DNA of 64,000 nucleotides from Ktedonobacterales bacterium (GTDB lineage: Bacteria; Chloroflexota; Ktedonobacteria; Ktedonobacterales; DATBGS01). Of this stretch, positions 8,385 to 18,493 are shown piece after piece. The translations under genes and the position numbers were made by a program. Every line of letters begins with the position of its first letter. The stretch's first letter is position 1. The stretch covers positions 1 to 64,000 of the forward strand of contig DATBHW010000044.1 in the NCBI GenBank assembly GCA_036557285.1, in the 5' to 3' direction. The notes beneath the pieces were generated by a model that did no database searches, had not been told where the DNA came from, and saw only the letters and a list, made by a program, of their open reading frames with translations.

Positions 8385-9986
8385 ATGCGGACAACACCAT
8401 ACAGCGGCCAGCGCCGCTTGATTATCGCCAGCAATCGCGGCCCTGTTGAATACAGCTATGATAAAAATGGCGTCCTCAGAACGAAGCGCGGCGCGGGCGG
8501 CATGATTACTGCCCTGCAACCGGCGGCGCGCTACGCCCCACCGGGCGGGTTCACCTGGATAGCTGTCGCTATGACCGATGCAGAGCGAGAGATCGCCGAG
8601 CGCCAGGAGCAATCCAGAACAACAGCAGACCCCGCTGTTCTATCAGCCGACCTCGCTGGCGCGAACGGTCATCAGCGCCCCAAACGACAAAGACCGAAGC
8701 AGGACCAGCCGCTGCCTCCCACGCGCTTTGTCAACGTGCCGCCAACAGTGTATCATCGCTATTACGAGGGCATCAGCAATCGGATTCTCTGGTTCTTGCA
8801 ACATTACCTCTGGAATACCGCCGAAGAACCAACCTTCACCGCGCAGCACTATCACCAGTGGGATCACGGCTACAAACTGGTGAATCGAGCCATTGCCGAC
8901 GCCATCTGCGAAGAAGTGGCCCGCGAGTCATCACCATCGCTAGTCTGGATTCAGGATTACCATCTCTATCTGGTCCCCGGCATGGTCCGCGAGCGCCTGG
9001 AACAGGAAGGGCGAGTGGAGGATACCATCATCAGCCACTTCATTCATATCCCCTGGCCCTCAGCCCGCTACTGGCAGTTGCTCCCCCGTCACATGTTGAT
9101 GGGTATCTATCATAGCCTGCTAGCTAATGACCTGATCGGCTTTCAGACCAAACGAGATGCCCGCAACTTTATCGGCGCTCTGCGTGTGCTGATCGAAGAT
9201 GCCGTAATCGCGCAGGATGAGCGCGGCGGGCGCATTGCCTGGCAGGCCCATACGACACTGGCGCGCTCGGAGCCTATTTCCATTGACGTGCAAGAGGTGC
9301 GCCAGGAAGCAGCGCGCGGCGCGCGCCAGTATGAACGGGCGGTGCGTCAGATACTTGGCGCGTTTACCTTTATGCGCGTGGATCGCGTCGAGCCAACGAA
9401 GAACATTGTACGCGGCTTCCAGGCATTTGAAGGGTTATTGAAGGCGCACCCGGAATTGGTGGGCAAAGTGAAATTCCTGGCCTTCCTGGTTCCCTCGCGC
9501 CAGGGCTTGCCCAGCTATCGGCGCTACGAGCGCGCGGTACACAACATCATCCAAAAAATTAACAGCGCCTATGGGAACGACGATTGGCAGCCTATCGAAG
9601 ACTTCTTCGGAAATAACCGCTCCAGGGCGCTGGCCGCCATGCGCCATTATGACGCCTTGCTGGTCAATTCAGTCATAGACGGCATGAATCTGGTGGCAAA
9701 AGAGGGGGCCATCGTGAACGAGAACAGCGGCGTCCTCATCCTCTCCGAAACAGCCGGAACCGCTCAGCAGCTAGGCGAGGTGAGCATTACCATTACCCCC
9801 ACCGATGTCGAGGAAACCACCCAGGCGCTCATCCGCGCGATGGAGATGCCCCTTGATGACCGGCGCCAGCGCGCCCAACAGGTACGCGCGCTTGTCGAAC
9901 GCGAAGACCTGGAAGCCTGGCTGAAGCAGCAGTTTGACGACGTAGAAGAAGCCTTGCATGGCAAAGCCGCCTGCGCGCTCAATTAA
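8385..9986 (+). CDS. otsA: Trehalose-6-phosphate synthase (GT20)
   Basis: A 533-residue retaining glycosyltransferase that joins glucose from a nucleotide sugar to glucose-6-phosphate. The conserved residues of OtsA are visible: SNRGPVEY (phosphate-binding Arg), GAGGMITAL loop, WIQDYHL (catalytic-site Asp), HIPWP, the Arg-Lys pair in DRVEPTKN and DGMNLVAKE, which binds the sugar nucleotide. A GGGAAGGGG ribosome site precedes the start. A 50-residue polar insertion after about residue 65 (NGHQRPKRQRPKQDQ) is unusual and probably a surface loop. No trehalose-phosphatase gene is adjacent. The 3' end overlaps the convergent pseudokinase gene by 8 bp. Trehalose would serve osmotic or desiccation protection. 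Confidence 0.88.
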   Translation: MRTTPYSGQRRLIIASNRGPVEYSYDKNGVLRTKRGAGGMITALQPAARYAPPGGFTWIAVAMTDAEREIAERQEQSRTTADPAVLSADLAGANGHQRPKRQRPKQDQPLPPTRFVNVPPTVYHRYYEGISNRILWFLQHYLWNTAEEPTFTAQHYHQWDHGYKLVNRAIADAICEEVARESSPSLVWIQDYHLYLVPGMVRERLEQEGRVEDTIISHFIHIPWPSARYWQLLPRHMLMGIYHSLLANDLIGFQTKRDARNFIGALRVLIEDAVIAQDERGGRIAWQAHTTLARSEPISIDVQEVRQEAARGARQYERAVRQILGAFTFMRVDRVEPTKNIVRGFQAFEGLLKAHPELVGKVKFLAFLVPSRQGLPSYRRYERAVHNIIQKINSAYGNDDWQPIEDFFGNNRSRALAAMRHYDALLVNSVIDGMNLVAKEGAIVNENSGVLILSETAGTAQQLGEVSITITPTDVEETTQALIRAMEMPLDDRRQRAQQVRALVEREDLEAWLKQQFDDVEEALHGKAACALN

Positions 9987-11751
9987 CCTTGAAAAAGATC
10001 GTCGCGTCAGGGGCGCCAGCGCCGGTATCGCGGCAAAGGAAACAGGCAATCTGCACTCGATATGTGCCAAAGCCTTTCTGCGTATCATCATTGGTATGAA
10101 AGGGCGTCACATAGGTATGCTCGCCAGCGCAGAGTAGAGGCGGCACAGGGCTAAACATAGCAACACTTTGCTTACCCACTATCTTGTTAACCCTGATGAT
10201 CAGACCAAGCTGATTATCAGTCAGATTAGCCGTGTAGACGATCATCACGGTATCGTTCGTCTGAAACTCAGGAGTGGAAGCCGTCGGGAAGGTGTTGTCA
10301 CATTCCCCATCCCCGGCAACCGTATCTGCCGTCGTCGCAATAGCCGTTACGAACTGATCGGTCAGGATCATTTGCGGGCCGGTGGGGGTGGGCGTCACAG
10401 CAGCAGTGCGGCCAGGTGTCGCTCCAGGGATAGCACCTGTTTGAGCAGGCTTCCCCCCAACTAGGACAATAATCAGCACCACCGCCAGAGCCACAGCCAC
10501 CAGACTGACGCCCCCCAACGCAAACCAGAGCTTTTTTGAGCGCGGCGGGACAACCTGGGGCGCAGCGGGAGCAGCTTCTACCGGGCGCGGGCCATATCCC
10601 TGCGGATTGGTTGGCGGTTCTCGCATCCAATCTTCATTCGCGCGCTCAGGGTTCCAGCCGCTTGCTGTCACAGCCGCTTGCTGTTGGGAGAACGCCGGGG
10701 CGGGCGCTGGCCTGGGAGGGGGCGTGGCCGGTCGCTGCTGAGCAACAGGCACAGGAACAGGCGCAGGAACAGCCGCCGACTGCGGGTAGCCAGCGGCAGG
10801 CTGGGCAGGCATAGCAGCATAGCCAGGCGCCGCAGGCTGGGCAGGCCAGGCGGCAGACATGGCAGCATAGCCAGGCCCGGCAGGCTGGGAGACACTGGAT
10901 CGCCCGATGAGCGCCTCTTGATAAGCGAGAGCAAACGCCGCGACGCTCGGCCAGCGGGTGATAGGATGTTTGGCGAGCGCGTGCAGCACGACTGTCTCTA
11001 CCATTGGCGGTACATTCGGGTTGAAGCTGCGCAGCGGCGTGGGCGGGGCCTGCATCTGCTGCTGCATCACCTGCTGGCTCTCACCGCCAAAGGGCAGCCG
11101 TCCGGTAAGCAACTGGTAGACGACCATCGCCAGACTATATTGATCGCTCGCCGCAGTGAGTTGATTGTAGAAAAGTTCTGGCGCGGCATAGAACACCGTG
11201 CTTGCCGTCACCGGGCTGCTGGCAAAGAGGCGCGACAAACCAAAATCGCTCAACAAGAGAGAGAGATTCCCCCCGGCGTCCGTTGAGATCAACAGATTGG
11301 CGGGCTTGATATTGCCATGAAACAGATTGCGCTCGTGCGCATACGTCAGGGCTGCGCACACCTGATTCAACAAGCTGCCAACTATTCGAGGGTCCAGCGG
11401 CAAGCCGAAGCGAAAGCTTGGTCGGCCTGGCGTAAAGGCATCCTGTAACGAGCCATCAGACGTATAGGCCGCGACCAGATAGCCCAGATCGTTTTGCTGG
11501 CCGTACTCATAGAGCGGCAGGATATACTGATGGCGCAACTCAACTAGCCGCTGGGCCTCCTGAGAAAAACGTCCCGCCAGACTGGGGCCAGCGGGGGCTT
11601 GAGGGCCAGGCGAGCGCAGTTGGACGATACGCATCACAGCCCGTTTCTGGACTGCCGCCTGCTCGACCAGATAGACTTCGCCATGCTCTCCCGCGCCTAG
11701 GTAGTTCTGGAGATGCCAGCCTCCAATTGTCTGTCCTTCCAACCGGGCCAT
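9979..11751 (-). CDS. Ser/Thr kinase-like membrane protein, predicted pseudokinase
   Basis: A 590-residue protein with a kinase-fold domain (about 1-270), a Pro/Ala-rich linker with repeated PGYAAM units, a TM helix near residue 410 and an extracellular domain of about 150 residues with four or more Cys. The glycine loop GAGEHG and DFG are kept. The ATP-anchoring Lys is Arg41 (AVMRIV against VAIKLV in the neighbour) and the HRD motif is His-Gly-Asn at 145-147, so both the catalytic Lys and Asp are lost. It is a paralogue of the upstream active kinase, 75 bp away on the same strand. It probably acts as a scaffold or regulator of that kinase. GAGGAGA precedes the ATG. Confidence 0.85.
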   Translation of the reverse strand: MARLEGQTIGGWHLQNYLGAGEHGEVYLVEQAAVQKRAVMRIVQLRSPGPQAPAGPSLAGRFSQEAQRLVELRHQYILPLYEYGQQNDLGYLVAAYTSDGSLQDAFTPGRPSFRFGLPLDPRIVGSLLNQVCAALTYAHERNLFHGNIKPANLLISTDAGGNLSLLLSDFGLSRLFASSPVTASTVFYAAPELFYNQLTAASDQYSLAMVVYQLLTGRLPFGGESQQVMQQQMQAPPTPLRSFNPNVPPMVETVVLHALAKHPITRWPSVAAFALAYQEALIGRSSVSQPAGPGYAAMSAAWPAQPAAPGYAAMPAQPAAGYPQSAAVPAPVPVPVAQQRPATPPPRPAPAPAFSQQQAAVTASGWNPERANEDWMREPPTNPQGYGPRPVEAAPAAPQVVPPRSKKLWFALGGVSLVAVALAVVLIIVLVGGKPAQTGAIPGATPGRTAAVTPTPTGPQMILTDQFVTAIATTADTVAGDGECDNTFPTASTPEFQTNDTVMIVYTANLTDNQLGLIIRVNKIVGKQSVAMFSPVPPLLCAGEHTYVTPFHTNDDTQKGFGTYRVQIACFLCRDTGAGAPDATIFFKVN

Positions 11752-11826
11752 CGGCGCATTCTCCTCTATCTTTTTTCTTCTTCGTTATCGCTCTTTATAG
11801 GAATGATGAAGGTAAGAAGCCAATGA

Positions 11827-13578
11827 CTACCGGCTGATCGTCACTGGCAGCGTTACTTCTGGCTTCTCGGGTATAGTAAACGTCTCGGAATAAAACACGC
11901 CCAGGATGTACTGCCCCGGATCCACAAAGGCAATTTTAAGAAACGAGGCATACTTGCCCGCTCCAGGGCAGGTGATGGGCTGCGGCGCGTCGTTAAGAAT
12001 CAACTGCCCCTTGCTATCGAGCAGCGCCACGCCTGCCTCCGCAGTGTGGCTGCCACCATTCTCTGCCGTATAAATAAGCCACATATACTCGTCCGTTTGA
12101 TGAAAGCTGGTGGTCGGGTTTTCGATCTGTATAGGCCGACACGAGTCGCCAACGTTCCCGGTAATACCCAACCCGGTCTGGATACTCTTGATATGTGGGC
12201 CACTGGGAACAACAGGTACCGCGCTGCCCAGGCCCGGCGTGCCAGTGACGCCAGGCGCGTTGGGCTGCCCGCTGTTCCCGCCTGGTCGCCCCATCACCAG
12301 CGTCACAATCAAAACAATCGCAACGACCACACTCACACCGCCAGCCAGGGCCGCCCAGGCGGTCCAGGAGCGCCGGGGGCGCGCGTATGACGGGAGTATC
12401 GGCGGTGGTGGGAGCGGACCCGCCGCCACAAACGAATCATCCGCAGACTGCCTTGCCTGCATCGTCATCGGCGGCGCAGGGACAAACGGCGCGCCACCCG
12501 GCATAAGCGGAGCAACCTGCGTCGCCCCGGCGGCAGCAGGTGGGAGGCGCTGCTGTGGAACCGCATCAGTGGCTGCCAGCGGCGGGCTGAGCGGCGTGGC
12601 AGCCTGTGGGGCCGGTAATACGGGTGCGCCGCCAGCCTGCGGCGCGCCAGCCGCGCCCGGCAGAGGCTGAGGTAACGGAGACGCCAGCGGCGCAGCGGCA
12701 GGTCTGGAAGCGGCTGAGCCTCGCGCCCTGGCGCACGCCTCACGATAGGCAGCCGCAAAAACGATCACGCTCGGCCAGCGATCCCCAGGATTTTTCGCCA
12801 GCGCCCGCAAGACCGCTTCATCCACCTCAGCCGGGATGGCCGGGCTGATCGCGCGCATCGGCGGCGCTGGGACCGCCAGTTGTTTCGTGACAACCTCAAG
12901 CAAGCCCCCCTGAAACGGAAGCTGCCCGGTCAACAAGAGATACACCATCGCCGCCAGGCTGTATTGATCGCTGGCCGGGAGCGCCTGGCGCTGAATCTGC
13001 TCTGGCGCGCTATAGGCAGCCGTCCCCGAGTACACGGCGCTGTTTGCCGCCCCGGAGGTGAACTTGGCAAGCCCAAAATCGGCCAGCAGCAGGTGAATAC
13101 TGCCCGGCGAACCCGCGCCCATCAAAAAGTTCGCCGGTTTCACGTCACGATGCAGCACACCGCGATCATGCGCGTGTTGCAGCGCCCGCGCCGCCTGATC
13201 AACGACCACCCCGGCCAGCTCAAGCGAAAGCGGCAGGCCAAAACGGAACGATGGATGCCCTGGCGTCAGCGCCTCTTGCAGCGAGCCATTGGGCGCGTAA
13301 GCCATCACCAGATAGGCCAGGCCACTCTGCTCCCCAAAATCATAGACAGGCAAAATATGCGGATGCTCCATCGCCGCAATGGCCTGCGCCTCGCGCGCAA
13401 AACGCTCAGCCGGATTCGCGCCGCTCGCTGCCGTTTCTACTTCCGGGCGAACCAGTTTGATCGCCACCTGGCGTTTCAGGCTGACCTGCTCCGCCAGATA
13501 CACCTCGCCCATCCCACCGCCGCCCAACCGCCGGATAATCCGACAGCCACCGATAATCTGTCCTTCTAATCCCGCCAT
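11827..13578 (-). CDS. Transmembrane Ser/Thr protein kinase (PknB type)
   Basis: A 583-residue membrane kinase. The catalytic domain (about 1-270) has GGGGMG, Lys41 in VAIKLV, His143-Arg144-Asp145 in LHRDVKPAN and DFGLAK, so it should phosphorylate Ser/Thr. A long Ala/Pro linker, one TM helix (VVVAIVLIVTLVM) and a small extracellular beta-rich domain of about 130 residues follow, without PASTA repeats. The start at 13578 (GGAG seven bases upstream) aligns with the paralogue's M-A-x-L-E-G-Q. Extension to 13644 would add a proline-rich, poorly supported leader. It is first in a kinase-pseudokinase pair. A TATAGT near 13671 on minus is a possible -10. Confidence 0.9.
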   Translation of the reverse strand: MAGLEGQIIGGCRIIRRLGGGGMGEVYLAEQVSLKRQVAIKLVRPEVETAASGANPAERFAREAQAIAAMEHPHILPVYDFGEQSGLAYLVMAYAPNGSLQEALTPGHPSFRFGLPLSLELAGVVVDQAARALQHAHDRGVLHRDVKPANFLMGAGSPGSIHLLLADFGLAKFTSGAANSAVYSGTAAYSAPEQIQRQALPASDQYSLAAMVYLLLTGQLPFQGGLLEVVTKQLAVPAPPMRAISPAIPAEVDEAVLRALAKNPGDRWPSVIVFAAAYREACARARGSAASRPAAAPLASPLPQPLPGAAGAPQAGGAPVLPAPQAATPLSPPLAATDAVPQQRLPPAAAGATQVAPLMPGGAPFVPAPPMTMQARQSADDSFVAAGPLPPPPILPSYARPRRSWTAWAALAGGVSVVVAIVLIVTLVMGRPGGNSGQPNAPGVTGTPGLGSAVPVVPSGPHIKSIQTGLGITGNVGDSCRPIQIENPTTSFHQTDEYMWLIYTAENGGSHTAEAGVALLDSKGQLILNDAPQPITCPGAGKYASFLKIAFVDPGQYILGVFYSETFTIPEKPEVTLPVTISR

Positions 13579-13718
13579 AGCTCTGCTCCAGTCCACCAGT
13601 CTGGATGAAGGGCGAGGCTGTGGCCTCACTCCCACTCTGCTCAACAGGATGCCGCCTGCTTTGAGGCTACTATAACATACCAGAAGTTCAGAGGCGATAA
13701 CCTAGTTCACACTTGCGC

Positions 13719-13784
13719 TCTAACACTTTTCTAATACTTTTCCTACAGACCTCTAACACTTCTCATACACCCTTCTAATACCCC
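13719..13784. repeat. Six in-phase 11-bp direct repeats (consensus TCTAAYACYYY)
   Basis: Consecutive 11-bp units are TCTAACACTTT, TCTAATACTTT, TCCTACAGACC, TCTAACACTTC, TCATACACCCT and TCTAATACCCC, beginning at 13719, 13730, 13741, 13752, 13763 and 13774. A weak seventh unit may precede them. The period equals about one helical turn, so all units face the same side of the DNA. The array lies between the divergent kinase gene and the Cys-rich/groESL unit. A candidate plus-strand -35 (TTGGAC at 13802) lies 18 bp beyond it. This layout resembles operators of SARP/AfsR-type activators, which bind heptads at 11-bp spacing. Confidence 0.7.
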
Positions 13785-13886
13785 ATATGCGATACTCCCC
13801 TTTGGACTGACTGAAAAGACGCGCAGAATGGTTCCATCCTTGCAGCAGGCGCGTCCGACAGAGAAGGAGTGAGCGGCTCCGCAGGC

Positions 13887-14126
13887 ATGATGAACGCAGG
13901 CTATTTTGCACAGCACGAAAGAGAGCGCCATGCGCCCGACGCGCCCGAAGAGCGCCCCCTCGCGCAAAACCCTCAATCGCTGCGGCGCTGCGCCAACTGC
14001 GACATTGAAATTGCCTGGTCGCCCATTATCTCTGATGGTCTGGCCTACTGTTGTACGGGATGCGCCCAGGGTGGGCCGTGTTCGTGTGACTACTCCGAGC
14101 ATGCCAACACGCCGTCCAGGCGCTAA
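13887..14126 (+). CDS. Small cysteine-rich, probably zinc-binding protein
   Basis: A 79-residue protein with Cys residues in [12 protein letters not shown] and [17 protein letters not shown], spaced like a metal-binding treble-clef or metallothionein-like knuckle. The N-terminal half is polar. A GTG at 13869 would add six residues, but it directly abuts the AGAAGGAG ribosome-site candidate. The ATG at 13887 sits 17 bases from it, so the start is uncertain. It lies 55 bp upstream of groES on the same strand and may share its promoter, suggesting expression under protein-folding or metal stress. Its function is unknown. Confidence 0.62.
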   Translation: MMNAGYFAQHERERHAPDAPEERPLAQNPQSLRRCANCDIEIAWSPIISDGLAYCCTGCAQGGPCSCDYSEHANTPSRR

Positions 14127-14181
14127 TTCCCAGCCTCTCGCATCCATCAAACAAAACAGTTCACAGAAGGGAGTTTGCAGC

Positions 14182-16118
<1,937 letters not shown>

Positions 16119-16156
16119 ACCATACCCGCGATTTTCGCGTATCCTACGTATGCAGC

Positions 16157-16192
16157 GGGACGGCTCAATGGCGCGCCGTCCCGTTTGTTTTT
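16157..16192 (+). terminator. Intrinsic terminator of groESL
   Basis: GGGACGGC (16157-16164) pairs with GCCGTCCC (16175-16182), followed by GTTTGTTTTT. It lies 38 bp after the groEL stop codon. Confidence 0.88.
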
Positions 16193-16201
16193 GCTCAGAG
16201 C

Positions 16202-16362
16202 GCCTCACACAACCTCCGCACGAGCAGAGGCGGGGTTGTAGCGCCGTCCTTCCAGGCGGCAGGGGCGGGGTTGTAGCGCCGTCCTTCCAGGCGGCAGGGG
16301 TAGGGTTGTAGCGCCGTCCTTCCAGGCGGCAGGGGTAGGGCCAACCGTCGGTTGTGTGAGGC
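16202..16362. repeat. 161-bp element with 13-bp perfect terminal inverted repeats enclosing a 3 x 35-bp tandem repeat
   Basis: The ends are GCCTCACACAACC (16202-16214) and its exact reverse complement GGTTGTGTGAGGC (16350-16362). Inside, a 35-bp unit beginning GGTTGTAGCGCCG starts at 16234, 16269 and 16304. Each unit contains a variant of the dispersed palindrome (GCCGTCCTTCCAGGCGGC). No open reading frame and no target-site duplication are seen. It is probably a non-autonomous mobile element or a repeat island between groEL and sixA. Confidence 0.75.
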
Positions 16363-16369
16363 ATTCTTA

Positions 16370-16849
16370 TTACGCCAGTTCCGGCGTCAACAGCCACTGA
16401 ACGGCGAAATGTTTGCCATCGCCCTTTGGCGCGAGGGCCACCAGCGCCGCATATTGAATCACCACCACCCCGATGTCCTCATCGCCCGTCACCAGCAGCG
16501 AAGCCAGGCGGTCCAGCAGCGGCAGATGGCTCACCAGCGCCACGCCGCCAACCATCTCCTTCTGCGCTTCCACCCGCAGCCAGCGCGCCAGCGGCTCAGC
16601 GCGATCTTTCGGACCAAGCCCGTCCAGTTCTTCCGCCCGGCTTTCCAGGTGAAGCGCCGCAGCCAGTACCTCAGCCGTCTGGCGGGCGCGCAGCTTGCCG
16701 CTGTGATAGATATACTCGACAGGCAGAGAAAGCTGCGCCGCGCGCGCCGCCACCCGCCCGACAGCCGCGCGCCCTTCCTGAGAAAGCGGGCGCTGGGCAT
16801 CCACTTCCCCGGACTCCGCTTGCGCGTGCTGCATCAGATAGAGCATCAT
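16370..16849 (-). CDS. sixA: Phosphohistidine phosphatase SixA-like
   Basis: A 159-residue protein of the histidine phosphatase superfamily, SixA branch. It starts MMLYLMQHAQAE, where the usual Arg-His-Gly is Gln-His-Ala, a substitution also seen in SixA relatives. The nucleophilic His is kept. The second catalytic His is in ALVSHLPLLDRLASLLV. It would remove phosphate from phosphohistidine in phosphorelay or PTS-type proteins. GGGAGGAAA precedes the ATG. It is a single gene whose 3' end abuts the repeat element. Confidence 0.84.
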   Translation of the reverse strand: MMLYLMQHAQAESGEVDAQRPLSQEGRAAVGRVAARAAQLSLPVEYIYHSGKLRARQTAEVLAAALHLESRAEELDGLGPKDRAEPLARWLRVEAQKEMVGGVALVSHLPLLDRLASLLVTGDEDIGVVVIQYAALVALAPKGDGKHFAVQWLLTPELA

Positions 16850-17324
16850 GGCTTTCCTCCCCGGTAGACTCGACTACCGCGTGACCAAACCTGGCAAAAG
16901 TCAACAAACACCATGCCAGCACAGCAGCCAGCATAGCATCAATCGGGCCAACCACCTCCAACCGCATCTGCCGAGACGGGCCGCGCCCCACCGTTCGCCG
17001 AAAGTTGCGGCGACCTCTCGCGTGTACCGCCGCCGTCCCTGGCGGCGCGGGCGGGGGGTGTGGCGCACACCGCGCACGCTGCCTCGCGCCAACAAGACGA
17101 ACCCCCAGGCATAGTACATGCGACAGCCACGCCGACCTTCGCCCCTGGCAGGGGTAGTCTCTGCGCCGCCTGCCAGCAGCCCCAGGCTTTCCGGCCAACG
17201 GCGTCAGAAGGTCGTGGTGTGGTCACAAAGGGACGCCTGGCGCGCCTGCACGTACCAGGCTAGCGCAAATACGATAGAACAGGAAGCAGTAGAAAAAACT
17301 GAAAAACCTAGAAAGAACCGTTTC
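16850..17324. other. Intergenic region upstream of the CHAP gene
   Basis: No gene is supported. At 17023-17049 lies a diverged copy of the dispersed palindrome (GTACCGCCGCCGTCCCTGGC). Arms CGACCTTC (17133-17140) and GAAGGTCG (17207-17214) could close a structured leader of about 80 nt. I could not match it to the c-di-AMP (ydaO) or c-di-GMP riboswitch cores that often precede cell-wall hydrolase genes. Confidence 0.35.
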
Positions 17325-17927
17325 ATGCGACAATTTTTCCTGGCCGCGATTGTTGCGGCCAGTCTTGTAGCTGTGTTTGCAGTTCCCAGCGCCGCGAAGG
17401 CGAGTGGACAGTGCTACTGGTGGTGGATGCAGAACGGCGTCAAACACTACTCCTATTATGACTGCGCGCACCCAACAAAGCCACCCTGGCAGGGTGGGCC
17501 GATGAACCCAAAACCCGGCAGCAGCCGCCCTCCTGCGTCAACCCTCGCAAGCCACCCCTCCACTCATCCGCACAGCAGCCGTATCTTCCCCAACAGATAC
17601 CTCTGGGGGCAGTGTACCTGGTGGGCGGCGCACACCAACCCACACAAAAACCTGGCGCGCCTGGGGAACGCTGGCATGTGGGCAATCAACGCGCGCAAAC
17701 GTGGCCTGCATGTGGGCACTGCCCCGCGCGTCGGGGCTACCGCCGTTTTTGCGGGAAGAGTGCAGGGAGCCAGCCCGTTCGGCCATGTGGCCCATGTAGT
17801 GGCAGTCTCTGGCTCGCGGTTCAAGGTCTCCGAGATGAACTATTACGGAGGCTCGCCGCGCGGCGGATTTGGCAAAGTGGATTACCGCTGGGCGCACACC
17901 GGCAGCGGAGTCAGCTTCATTTACTAA
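17325..17927 (+). CDS. Secreted CHAP-domain protein (cell-wall amidohydrolase-like)
   Basis: A 200-residue exported protein. The start at 17325 gives a classical signal peptide (RQFFLAAIVAASLVAVFAVPSAAKA). A short aromatic- and proline-rich segment (QCYWWWMQNG) and linker follow, then a C-terminal CHAP domain with LWGQCTWWA (nucleophile Cys), GNAGMWA, PRVGATAVF, the catalytic His in GHVAHVVAV and VSEMNYYGG. CHAP enzymes cleave peptidoglycan cross-bridges or stem amides, so it probably works in wall remodelling or as a lysin. A terminator lies 49 bp downstream. Confidence 0.87.
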   Translation: MRQFFLAAIVAASLVAVFAVPSAAKASGQCYWWWMQNGVKHYSYYDCAHPTKPPWQGGPMNPKPGSSRPPASTLASHPSTHPHSSRIFPNRYLWGQCTWWAAHTNPHKNLARLGNAGMWAINARKRGLHVGTAPRVGATAVFAGRVQGASPFGHVAHVVAVSGSRFKVSEMNYYGGSPRGGFGKVDYRWAHTGSGVSFIY

Positions 17928-17975
17928 CCCCACCAGGAACCGTTACACGCCCTCCCTGTGACCAGCACATAAGCC

Positions 17976-18025
17976 GCGCGAGCAGCCGCTATGCTATACG
18001 CTGCTCGCGCCTATTCTTCTTCTTG
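17976..18025 (+). terminator. Intrinsic terminator after the CHAP gene
   Basis: GCGCGAGCAGC (17976-17986) and GCTGCTCGCGC (18000-18010) form an 11-bp stem followed by the T-rich CTATTCTTCTTCTTG. The T-rich segment overlaps the last codons of the convergent sufU gene. Confidence 0.75.
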
Positions 18026-18409
18026 CAGCCTGAACCAGTCATCATCCCCCAGCGCGTGATGCAGCACGCGCATAGAGAGCATCGCGCACTTCATGCGCGC
18101 CGGGCTGATGCTTTCCAGGCCAAGGGCATCGAGGATGTCGTCCTTGCCAAGCTGCTTCAGTTCCTCCAGCGACTTCTCCTCGATCATCTCGGTCAGCAGC
18201 GAAGCGGATGCCTGGCTGATCGCGCAGCCGCGCCCGCTGAAGCGCACCGCGATCACGCGGCCATCCTCGCCCACCTTCAGAAAGAGTTCCACCTTATCCC
18301 CACACAGCGGGTTAGAATCGGCGGCATGAATATCAGCCGCATCCAGAACGCCCGCGTTGCGCGGACGGCGATAATGGTCAAGAATCACTTCGCGGTAATA
18401 ATCATCCAT
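18011..18409 (-). CDS. sufU: Fe-S cluster scaffold/sulfur-transfer protein SufU
   Basis: A 132-residue SufU/IscU-family protein. The three conserved Cys occur in PLCGD (with the adjacent Asp), GRGCAISQASASLL and MKCAML, with the SufU-type spacing. In Gram-positive systems SufU is the zinc-dependent sulfur acceptor that activates SufS. It is the last gene of the suf cluster, 84 bp after sufS, and ends in a run of Glu. Confidence 0.94.
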   Translation of the reverse strand: MDDYYREVILDHYRRPRNAGVLDAADIHAADSNPLCGDKVELFLKVGEDGRVIAVRFSGRGCAISQASASLLTEMIEEKSLEELKQLGKDDILDALGLESISPARMKCAMLSMRVLHHALGDDDWFRLQEEE

Positions 18410-18493
18410 CGTTTCGCCTCCGATGATAAGGCAGGAAATGCCAGGACTCGCCTGGTAGTTACGATCATATCACAGCATTTCCAGGCGAGTCCT

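Noticed and set aside
13906-14181. An N-terminal extension of GroES in the same frame
   Set aside because: It is the alternate frame of the Cys-rich gene. GroES homology starts exactly at the GTG at 14182, which has its own ribosome site.
13785-14181. CIRCE or HAIR heat-shock operators before groESL
   Set aside because: Neither the TTAGCACTC-N9-GAGTGCTAA nor the CTTGAGT-N7-ACTCAAG pattern is present.
16234-16338. CRISPR-like array
   Set aside because: The three units are contiguous 35-bp tandem copies without unique spacers, and there are no cas genes.
16850-17324. A c-di-AMP (ydaO) or c-di-GMP riboswitch before the CHAP gene
   Set aside because: Context made it plausible, but the conserved core sequences could not be found. 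Only a pair of 8-bp complementary arms is seen.
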